Shown here piece after piece: positions 1 to 6,022 of a stretch of DNA of 6,846 bases (within the stretch, counting starts at the first letter, position 1; each line of letters opens with the position of its first letter). The stretch is from Pseudomonadota bacterium. Its GTDB lineage: Bacteria > Pseudomonadota > Gammaproteobacteria > Burkholderiales > Sulfuriferulaceae. The position numbers were made by a program, and so were the translations under genes. The DNA is taken from assembly GCA_021794855.1 (NCBI GenBank), contig JAJYPZ010000059.1:1-6846 (forward strand), in the 5' to 3' direction. The notes under the pieces are model-generated. The model saw only the letters and a list, made by a program, of their open reading frames with translations. It made no database searches and had not been told where the DNA came from.

Positions 1-16
1 CCCGTCCACTCCGCCA
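1..16 (+). tRNA. 3' end of a tRNA gene, probably tRNA-Asp (GTC), cut by the window edge
   Basis: The first 16 bases fit the end of a tRNA: CCCGT (1-5) as the 3' strand of the T stem, CCACTCC (6-12) as the 3' strand of the seven-base acceptor stem, G13 as discriminator base and an encoded CCA at 14-16. Gammaproteobacterial tRNA-Asp ends in almost the same way (T stem CCCGT, then a CC...TCC acceptor strand, then GCCA), and G73 is the aspartate discriminator. tRNA-Val would have A at that position and tRNA-Asn has a different T stem. The body and anticodon lie outside the window, so the identity is inferred from the tail only. A terminator follows five bases later, as expected for the last tRNA of a transcript. 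Confidence 0.78.
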
Positions 17-20
17 ACAC

Positions 21-55
21 GAAGGGCGAGCTTCGGTTCGCCTTCTTTCTTTTTT
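21..55 (+). terminator. rho-independent terminator after the tRNA
   Basis: GAAGGGCGAGC (21-31) pairs with GTTCGCCTTC (36-45) around a stable TTCG tetraloop (32-35), with one bulged G and one G-T pair. It is followed by a T-rich tail, TTTCTTTTTT (46-55). This is a textbook intrinsic terminator and should end the tRNA transcript. The tail stops only ten bases before the ppiD start codon. Confidence 0.88.
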
Positions 56-65
56 AAGATTGTGA

Positions 66-1979
66 ATGTCAATGCTGGATTGGATACGCGAGAGTACGCA
101 AGGTTGGATCGTCAAGCTGATTTTAGCCCTGATTATTGTTCCGTTCGCTTTGTTTGGAATCGATTCGTATTTTAGCCACCGTGCCAGCGACGATACGATC
201 GCCATTGTCAATGGCGCGAAAATCAGTCGTACCGCGTACGAAGAAGCACTCAAGGAACAGAGGGCGATTCTTGCCGCTTCGATGGGAGCAAATTTCGATC
301 CCCGGATTTTCGATGAGCCGAAAATACGCATATCCGTGCTCAATGGCATGATCAAACAGCGTTTGCTGCTTGAAGCCGCGCACGATGCAGGCTTCGTGGT
401 AAGCAAGGCGCAATTGGCATCTTATATCGGCAGTATTCCGGCATTTCAGGAAAATGGTCAGTTTTCGGTCAGTCGCTATAAACAGATGTTGCAGCAGCAA
501 GGCATGACCATTCCCGGTTTCGAGCAGCGCGCGCAACAGGAAATTCTGATCGACGACATGCGCGCTCCGTTTTCTCGCGCTGCCGTAGCTTCGGCAGAGG
601 TGGCCAGACAGGTCATGTCGGATATGACCCAGCGCCGGGAAATCAGTCAGTATTCAATCAGTCCTTCGTCTTTTCTGGCGCAGATAACGATTACGCCGCA
701 AGAAATCAAAGCTTACTACGATAAGCATAAAACAGAATATACGATACCGGCTCAAGGGCGTTTCCAGTACGCCGTATTATCTTTGAACGATGTTGCCAAG
801 CGCATTTCCATTCCGCCTGCAGTAATCAAGCAATATTACGACCAGAACCTGACGAAATTCAGCGAACCCGAAGAGCGCGAAGCACGCCATATCCTGATTG
901 CTGTTCCGGCTGGCGCCAGCGCTCAGCAACGGGACGCCGCCAGACAGCGTGCCGAACGCCTGTATCAGCAGGCAAGCGCTCATCCTGCCGCTTTTGCCGG
1001 ATTGGCGAAACAGTATTCGGACGATAAGGGATCGGCTGCCCAAGGCGGAGAATTAGGATGGTTTGCCCGCACGGCGATGGTGAAGCCGTTTGCAGATGCC
1101 GTTTTCGGCATGCAGAAAAACCAGATTGCAGGACCTGTAGCTACCGATTACGGCTATCATGTCATCCAGTTGACAGGGATTCGGCCTGCGCATGTCCGTC
1201 CTCTCGATGCAGTGGCTGGCGAAATCACCGACGAGTTGCAAAAGCAGCAGGCGGTCAAACAATTTGCCGATGTGGCGGAACGTTTCAGCAATCAGGTATT
1301 CGAGCAATCGCAGACCTTGCAGCCGATTGCCGATGCGCTACATATTCCGCTGCAAACGTCGCCCTGGATCAGTTTGTCCGGCGGGGCGGCCGGAATACTG
1401 AATTCGCCGAAAATGCTGCAGGCGCTATTTTCTAATGACGTACTGAAAAATAAACGCAATACCGATGCGATTGAAGTTTCGCCGAACACTCTGGTTTCGG
1501 CACGCTTGCTTGAATACAAGCCGTCTTATGTCCAAACCCTGAATGAAGTCAGCGCTTCGATTGAGCAACAACTTAAAAAGCAGCAAGCGCAAGCGTTGAC
1601 TCAAAAGCAAGGCGTAGCGTTGCTGAATCAGTTAAACACGGGGAAAGAGCCGGCCCAGATACATTGGAGCGGTTTTACATGGGTCAGTCGCGATCATTTG
1701 CAAAATACCGATCCGGCCTTAGTGACCGGCATTTTTTCGGCTAACGCAAAAAAGCTTCCAGCCTATTTCGGCGCTGTGAACGTAACAGGCAATTACATTC
1801 TGGTGCGGATAACGCAAGTCGCACCCGGTCAGGCAGCCGATCCTGCACAACTCAAGGCGGTGCAGACTCAAATGGCTAATACCGAAACCGAGCAGGCGTT
1901 TAGCGATTATATTTCCGGGCTTTCAGCGAAAGCCAAAATTGTCATCAAGGATATTCCGTTTGGTCGACTGGCTCAATAA
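66..1979 (+). CDS. ppiD: PpiD-type periplasmic peptidyl-prolyl isomerase/chaperone (SurA_N + parvulin domains)
   Basis: This is an inner-membrane-anchored periplasmic folding factor that helps newly exported, especially outer-membrane, proteins near the Sec translocon. The 637 residues are close to the 623 of E. coli PpiD. The order is: short cytoplasmic N-terminus, one transmembrane helix (about 15-36, following WIRESTQGWIVK), a SurA-N-like chaperone region (about 38-230), a parvulin domain (about 270-373) and a helical C-terminal region. The parvulin core is clear: RHIL with H275, YSDD (D320), GGELGWF (327-333), MVKPF (M338, F342) and YGYH (H365). These match the catalytic positions of active parvulins such as human Pin1, whereas the E. 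coli PpiD domain lacks the histidines. ATG at 72 (giving MLDWIRE) is an equally plausible start, because family members usually begin there; neither ATG has a visible Shine-Dalgarno. The gene sits just downstream of a tRNA terminator, so its promoter is unclear. It ends at the terminator at 2015-2043. Confidence 0.95.
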   Translation: MSMLDWIRESTQGWIVKLILALIIVPFALFGIDSYFSHRASDDTIAIVNGAKISRTAYEEALKEQRAILAASMGANFDPRIFDEPKIRISVLNGMIKQRLLLEAAHDAGFVVSKAQLASYIGSIPAFQENGQFSVSRYKQMLQQQGMTIPGFEQRAQQEILIDDMRAPFSRAAVASAEVARQVMSDMTQRREISQYSISPSSFLAQITITPQEIKAYYDKHKTEYTIPAQGRFQYAVLSLNDVAKRISIPPAVIKQYYDQNLTKFSEPEEREARHILIAVPAGASAQQRDAARQRAERLYQQASAHPAAFAGLAKQYSDDKGSAAQGGELGWFARTAMVKPFADAVFGMQKNQIAGPVATDYGYHVIQLTGIRPAHVRPLDAVAGEITDELQKQQAVKQFADVAERFSNQVFEQSQTLQPIADALHIPLQTSPWISLSGGAAGILNSPKMLQALFSNDVLKNKRNTDAIEVSPNTLVSARLLEYKPSYVQTLNEVSASIEQQLKKQQAQALTQKQGVALLNQLNTGKEPAQIHWSGFTWVSRDHLQNTDPALVTGIFSANAKKLPAYFGAVNVTGNYILVRITQVAPGQAADPAQLKAVQTQMANTETEQAFSDYISGLSAKAKIVIKDIPFGRLAQ

Positions 1980-2014
1980 CAGAGCGTCAGAGCGAAAGAA
2001 GAGTCGTTAATCTG

Positions 2015-2043
2015 TTCGCCCCGTCCCCGGGGCGAATTTTGTT
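2015..2043 (+). terminator. rho-independent terminator of ppiD
   Basis: A perfect nine-base-pair stem, TTCGCCCCG (2015-2023) with CGGGGCGAA (2028-2036), closes a TCCC loop and is followed by TTTTGTT (2037-2043). The hairpin lies between the convergent ppiD and fabI genes. The T tail exists only on the plus strand, so it should mainly stop ppiD. Read from the fabI side the same hairpin is followed by CAGATT, so any termination there would be weak. Confidence 0.9.
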
Positions 2044-2047
2044 CAGG

Positions 2048-2833
2048 CTACTCGAAATCGCCACCCATCGTGGTATTGAAACCTGCATCGACATAAGTGA
2101 CTTCACCCGTTATGCCGCTGGATAAGTCAGATAACAGGAAAGCCGCCGTATTGCCGACTTCCAGAATGGTTACGTTGCGGCGCAGCGGAGCGTGTTTTTC
2201 GACATGATTGAGTATTTTGCTGAATCCCGTAATGCCGCTGGCGGCCAGGGTTTTAATCGGTCCTGCCGAAACCGCGTTGACGCGTATTCCTTTAGGACCC
2301 AGACTTTGTGCCATGTAATAGACATTCGATTCAAGGCTGGCCTTGGCGAGTCCCATGACGTTGTAAGCAGGCACGGAGCGGATCGCGCCCAGATACGACA
2401 AAGTAAGTAGCGCGGCGTTACGGCCTCGCATCATCGGTAGTGCGGCTTTCGCCAGTGCGGCGAAACTGTACGAACTGATGTCATGCGCGATCTGAAAGTA
2501 TTCGCGCGTAACGGAATCGAGATAATCGCCGGCTAATGCCGCCTTGGGAACGAATGCGATAGCATGGACGATGCCGTCCAAGGTGTCCCATTGCTTGTTC
2601 AAATCGACGAATAATTGATGGATTTCTTCATCGCTGCCGACATCGCAGGGAAGTACGATACTGCTGCCGAATTCTGCGGCCAGCGCGGTGACACGCTCTC
2701 TGATTTTATCGCCCTGATAAGTGAAGGCCAGCGTGGCGCCTTCGCGATGGCATGCTTGGGCAATACCGTAAGCAATCGAACGATCACTGATCAAACCGGT
2801 AATGAGTATGCGTTTATCGCGTAGAAATCCCAT
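2048..2833 (-). CDS. fabI: enoyl-[acyl-carrier-protein] reductase [NADH], FabI
   Basis: FabI reduces trans-2-enoyl-ACP to acyl-ACP with NADH, the last step of each type II fatty acid elongation cycle. It is a cytoplasmic enzyme and normally a homotetramer. The 261-residue protein aligns along its length with E. coli FabI (262 aa). It has a Rossmann start with the FabI-type nucleotide motif ([19 protein letters not shown]), [13 protein letters not shown] (Y147), the catalytic pair Y157 and K164 in [20 protein letters not shown] and the C-terminal GFNTTMGG. The reading frame is open to an ATG at 2881, but I choose the ATG at 2833. It gives the family start MGFL, has AGGAG (2839-2843) five bases upstream, and the longer version would begin upstream of the predicted start of transcription. 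At the position of E. coli G93 this protein has Ala (HAIAF). M160 and F204, the other classic triclosan-contact positions, are kept. It is transcribed alone, divergently from the ABC importer operon. Confidence 0.97.
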   Translation of the reverse strand: MGFLRDKRILITGLISDRSIAYGIAQACHREGATLAFTYQGDKIRERVTALAAEFGSSIVLPCDVGSDEEIHQLFVDLNKQWDTLDGIVHAIAFVPKAALAGDYLDSVTREYFQIAHDISSYSFAALAKAALPMMRGRNAALLTLSYLGAIRSVPAYNVMGLAKASLESNVYYMAQSLGPKGIRVNAVSAGPIKTLAASGITGFSKILNHVEKHAPLRRNVTILEVGNTAAFLLSDLSSGITGEVTYVDAGFNTTMGGDFE

Positions 2834-2838
2834 ATATT

Positions 2839-2843
2839 CTCCT
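2839..2843 (-). promoter_or_regulatory. Shine-Dalgarno of fabI
   Basis: AGGAG on the minus strand, five bases before the ATG at 2833-2831. It decides the fabI start in favour of this codon over the ATG at 2881, which has no ribosome-binding sequence. Confidence 0.88.
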
Positions 2844-2846
2844 GAA

Positions 2847-2875
2847 TTGTCTGTAGTAAATAGCACGGCTATTAT
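2847..2875 (+). promoter_or_regulatory. predicted sigma-70 promoter of the ABC importer operon
   Basis: On the plus strand TTGTCT (2847-2852, four of six to TTGACA) is followed after exactly 17 bases by TATTAT (2870-2875, five of six to TATAAT). The start site would be near 2882, leaving a leader of about 28 bases before the ATG at 2910. The -10 overlaps the fabI -10 base for base, so the two promoters face each other across the same TATTATA. Confidence 0.55.
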
Positions 2876-2900
2876 ACCCATAGTCCGGGCGCTGGGTTAA
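2871..2900 (-). promoter_or_regulatory. predicted sigma-70 promoter of fabI
   Basis: On the minus strand there is a perfect -10 hexamer TATAAT (2876-2871). A -35-like TTAACC (2900-2895), matching four of six consensus bases, lies 18 bases upstream. Transcription would begin near 2864 and give a leader of about 30 bases containing the AGGAG site. The -10 is strong; the -35 is only fair. Confidence 0.7.
2876..2897. promoter_or_regulatory. imperfect palindrome, candidate operator between fabI and the importer operon
   Basis: ACCCA (2876-2880) and TGGGT (2893-2897) are inverted copies. With the inner bases the 22-base element is symmetric at 8 of 11 positions about the point between 2886 and 2887. 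It fills most of the fabI -10/-35 spacer and covers the predicted start site of the importer operon, so a bound protein could affect both. This is inference: a palindrome of this quality can occur by chance, and I recognise no regulator family for it. Confidence 0.3.
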
Positions 2901-2909
2901 ACTCGCATA

Positions 2910-5048
2910 ATGATTCGAATTGGCATATTGATAATAGTTTTATTGCTCGCAGGCTGCAAGCAGAACGTCTGGAACGATCCCTATCCGGCCAGCGAACGCG
3001 ATGCCAATACTTTATATCTGTCGTTCGTAGAACGACCCAAGCATCTGGACCCGGCTCAATCGTACAGCGAGGATGAAATCGAAATCCTGGCGCAGATTTA
3101 CGAACCGCCGCTGCAATACCATTACCTCAAGCGCCCTTACACGCTAATCCCGGCTACGCTGACGGCGATGCCGAAAGTAAGCTATCTCGATGCCGCCGGT
3201 CGTACATTGCCGGACAATGCTCGTCCTGAGCAAATCGCGCAGAGTGTTTACGAACTGCATGTGCGTCCCGGTATCTATTACCAGCCGCATCCGGCTTTCG
3301 CGCAAGATAGCCGTGGGTTACCTTATTATCGCGGTGATCGTGTCCGGGAGGCCCGATCCTGGAGTGATTTCAACCATACATCAACCCGTGAACTGGTCGC
3401 GGCGGATTATGTTTACGAAATCAAGCGGCTGGCGTCGCCGCAAGTGAATTCGCCGATTCTTGGCCTGATGTCGGGGTATATCATTGGACTCAAGGATTAT
3501 GCCGATCTGCTGGAAAAACAGGCGCGTTCGTTACCGGACGATGCTTATCTGGATTTGAATCGCACTCCATTGGCCGGTGCCGAGGTGGTTGACCGTTACA
3601 CGTACCGGATCCGGCTGAAAGGCAAATATCCGCAATTCATGTATTGGCTGGCGATGCCGTTTTTCGCGCCAATCGCCCCCGAAATCGATGCCTTTTATCA
3701 TCAGCCCGGCATGGCTAAGCGCAATTTTACCCTGGACTGGCATCCCGTCGGCACGGGCGCCTATCAACTTAGCGTAAACGATCCGAACCGGCAGATAAGA
3801 CTGATACGCAATCCTTGGTTTCACGGCGAAAAATATCCGAGCAGCGGCGAACCCGGCGACCGGGCCGCCGGCTTATTGCGCGATGCGGGTAAACCGCTGC
3901 CTTTTATCGATACGATTGTTTTCAATCTGGAAAAAGAGACTATTCCTTACTGGAATAAATTCCTGCAGGGCTATTACGATCTGGCCGGCGTCAACGCCGA
4001 AAGTTTCGATCAGGCGATACGCATCGATGCAACAGGCCACGCGCAATTGAGCGCTGCCATGCGCGCGCAGGGCATGAGCCTGGTGAGCGCTGTGATGCCT
4101 ACGATTTCCTTTGTCGGATTCAATATGCTGGATAATGTGGTCGGCGGCTATTCCGAGAGGGCGCGTGACTTGCGTCAGGCGATTTCGATTGCGGTCGACT
4201 ACGAGGAATTTATCGCCATTTTCCAGAACGGCGGCGGTATTCCAGCGCAAGGCCCGATTCCGCCTGGCATATTCGGTTACGAGAGCGGCGTCGCCGGTAT
4301 GAATCCGGTAGTATATCGACAGATAAACGGCAAGATAAAGCGCCGTCCGATCAGCGATGCCCGCCGTTTGCTGGCCGAAGCGGGGTATCCCGACGGACGC
4401 GACGAACGCACCGGTGCGCCGCTGGTACTGTATTACGATAATACTTTTACGGGACCGAATGCCAAGGCGTACGTCGACTGGATGGTCAACCAGTTCGCCA
4501 AGCTGAATATACAATTAGTGCCGCGCAGTACCGATTACAATCGATTTCAGGATAAAATCCGCCGCGGCAACGCGCAAATATTCGTAGCGGGATGGAATGC
4601 GGATTATCCCGATCCGGAAAATTTTTTGGGTCTGTTATACGGCCCGAACAGCCAGGTAAAGTACGGGGGAGAAAATCAGGTCAATTACAAGAATGCACGA
4701 TACGATGCGTTATACGATCAGATGAAATATCTCGACAACACGCCCCAACGGCAATTACTGATCAATCAGATGGTCGATATCGCGAGACAGGATGCGCCGT
4801 GGATGTTCGGTTATTTTCCGCGCTCGTTCGGATTGCGTCAGCAGTGGGTCAGTCCGGGTAAACTTAATGTCATCGCCAACAATACGTTCAAATACCGCAA
4901 GATCGATCCTGGATTGCGCGAGCAATTGCGCGAGCGCTGGAACCGGCCGGTTATCTGGCCGGTGCTGGCATTGGTTGCCGTTGTGGCGATAGCGCTGGCT
5001 GCGGTGGCGTATGCTGCGCGTCGTCGCGACCGGAAGACGGCGAAATGA
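2910..5048 (+). CDS. peptide-type ABC importer substrate-binding lipoprotein (SBP_bac_5 family) with C-terminal membrane anchor
   Basis: This is the solute-binding component of a Dpp/Opp-class (peptide/opine/nickel) ABC importer, 712 residues long against about 510-550 for E. coli DppA and OppA. It begins with a short lipoprotein signal: MIR, a hydrophobic stretch, and lipobox LAGC with Cys16. Family landmarks follow: a cluster-C opening (FVERPKHLDPAQSY, 39-52), LVAADYVYEIKRL (162-174), GTGAYQL (281-287), an ISIAVDYEEF helix (425-434) and the typical GWNADYPDPENFL (561-573) and NYKNARYDALY (592-602). After the binding domain a hydrophobic segment (about 681-702) is followed by RRRDRK, a probable inner-membrane helix with its tail in the cytoplasm. 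Having both anchors is unusual. The substrate cannot be read from sequence; peptides or peptide-like compounds are the family default. The start is fixed by the signal peptide, although no close Shine-Dalgarno is visible (nearest GGG at 2894-2896). The stop overlaps the next gene in ATGA. Confidence 0.9.
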   Translation: MIRIGILIIVLLLAGCKQNVWNDPYPASERDANTLYLSFVERPKHLDPAQSYSEDEIEILAQIYEPPLQYHYLKRPYTLIPATLTAMPKVSYLDAAGRTLPDNARPEQIAQSVYELHVRPGIYYQPHPAFAQDSRGLPYYRGDRVREARSWSDFNHTSTRELVAADYVYEIKRLASPQVNSPILGLMSGYIIGLKDYADLLEKQARSLPDDAYLDLNRTPLAGAEVVDRYTYRIRLKGKYPQFMYWLAMPFFAPIAPEIDAFYHQPGMAKRNFTLDWHPVGTGAYQLSVNDPNRQIRLIRNPWFHGEKYPSSGEPGDRAAGLLRDAGKPLPFIDTIVFNLEKETIPYWNKFLQGYYDLAGVNAESFDQAIRIDATGHAQLSAAMRAQGMSLVSAVMPTISFVGFNMLDNVVGGYSERARDLRQAISIAVDYEEFIAIFQNGGGIPAQGPIPPGIFGYESGVAGMNPVVYRQINGKIKRRPISDARRLLAEAGYPDGRDERTGAPLVLYYDNTFTGPNAKAYVDWMVNQFAKLNIQLVPRSTDYNRFQDKIRRGNAQIFVAGWNADYPDPENFLGLLYGPNSQVKYGGENQVNYKNARYDALYDQMKYLDNTPQRQLLINQMVDIARQDAPWMFGYFPRSFGLRQQWVSPGKLNVIANNTFKYRKIDPGLREQLRERWNRPVIWPVLALVAVVAIALAAVAYAARRRDRKTAK

Positions 5049-6022
5049 TCCGTTACCTGATCCGTCGCTTGCTCTATGCGCTGCCGATTTTATTCGGCGT
5101 CAATTTGTTGACGTTTCTGCTGTTTTTCATCGTCAATACGCCGGACGATATGGCGCGCATGCATTTGGGCACCAAACATGTGAGCGCGGCAGCGATAGCG
5201 CACTGGAAAAGCGCGCACGGTTACGACAAACCTTTGTTTTATCAACCCGCCGCGCACGGCAGTGGTAAATTGACCGATACCGTATTCTTCGATAAGTCGC
5301 TGCGCATGTTTGCGCTGGATTTCGGCCAGTCAGACGACGGCCGGAACATCTCCCGCGAAATACGAACCCGCGCCGGCCCCAGTCTGGAGATTGCGTTGCC
5401 GGTATTTGTGCTGGGCTTGCTGACGAATATCAGTTTCGCCTTGCTGCTGGTGTTGTTTCGCGCCACCTATCTGGATCGTTTCGGGGTGATGCTGGCGGTC
5501 GCGCTAATGTCGATTTCCGGCCTGTTTTATATTATTGCGGGACAATATTTCGTCGCCAAACTCTGGCATCTGGTGCCGATCTCGGGTTATGTCAACGGGC
5601 TGGACAGCTGGCGTTTCGTCGTCCTGCCTGTGGTTGTGTCCATAATCGCCGGCATAGGCGGCGGCAGCCGCTGGTACCGGAGCATCTTTCTGGAAGAAAT
5701 GGGTAAGGATTACGTGCGCACGGCGCGGGCGAAAGGCTTATCGGAATGGCGCATCCTGTTTCGGCACATATTGCAGAACGGATTGATTCCGATACTGACC
5801 GGCGCTGTCGTGGTGTTGCCTTTACTGTTTATGGGCAGCTTGCTGACGGAATCGTTTTTCGGCATTCCGGGACTGGGGTCGTATATTATCGATGCGATTC
5901 AGGCGCAGGATTTCGCCATCGTCCGGGCGATGGTGTTTATCGGTTCCGTGCTGTATATCGTCGGCTTGTCGCTGACCGATATCGCGTACAGCTGGGCCGA
6001 TCCCAGAGTGAGATTAAGTTGA
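5045..6022 (+). CDS. OppB/DppB/YejB-type ABC importer permease
   Basis: First membrane subunit of the importer, forming half of the translocation channel. At 325 residues it is close to DppB (339). It starts with the family signature MIRYLIRRLL...LPILFGVNLLTF and has six likely membrane helices (about 11-31, 114-137, 145-168, 188-206, 248-270, 292-314). A loop of about 80 residues separates helices 1 and 2, as is usual for OppB-type proteins. The cytoplasmic EAA coupling loop, which docks on the ATPase, is recognisable at about 219-249 (YVRTARAKGL...NGLIP). The family C-terminus (ESFFGIPGLGSY, then ADPRVRLS) is intact. The ATG overlaps the stop of the binding-protein gene (ATGA), with GGAAG (5032-5036) eight bases upstream, so translation is probably coupled. 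Its own stop overlaps the start of the next permease. Confidence 0.95.
   Translation: MIRYLIRRLLYALPILFGVNLLTFLLFFIVNTPDDMARMHLGTKHVSAAAIAHWKSAHGYDKPLFYQPAAHGSGKLTDTVFFDKSLRMFALDFGQSDDGRNISREIRTRAGPSLEIALPVFVLGLLTNISFALLLVLFRATYLDRFGVMLAVALMSISGLFYIIAGQYFVAKLWHLVPISGYVNGLDSWRFVVLPVVVSIIAGIGGGSRWYRSIFLEEMGKDYVRTARAKGLSEWRILFRHILQNGLIPILTGAVVVLPLLFMGSLLTESFFGIPGLGSYIIDAIQAQDFAIVRAMVFIGSVLYIVGLSLTDIAYSWADPRVRLS

Noticed and set aside
1..20. Possible tail of a hupB coding sequence at the window start
   Set aside because: No frame gives an HU-like C-terminus, whereas the bases fit the T stem, acceptor strand, discriminator and CCA of a tRNA.
123..536. 137-codon open frame on the minus strand inside ppiD
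   Set aside because: It lies antisense to the membrane helix and chaperone region of ppiD, with no recognisable motif and no supporting ribosome-binding site that I could see.
2834..2881. Longer fabI start at the ATG at 2881 (16 extra residues)
   Set aside because: It would start upstream of the predicted transcription start, spans the -10 element, has no Shine-Dalgarno, and FabI proteins begin at MGFL.
3873..4514. 213-codon open frame on the minus strand inside the binding-protein gene
   Set aside because: It is antisense to a well-supported gene, its translation has no recognisable domain or motif, and long antisense frames are common in such coding sequence.
5138..5385. Long loop between helices 1 and 2 of the B-type permease as an extra domain
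   Set aside because: OppB/DppB/YejB proteins normally have a sizeable loop there; the total of 325 residues is ordinary.
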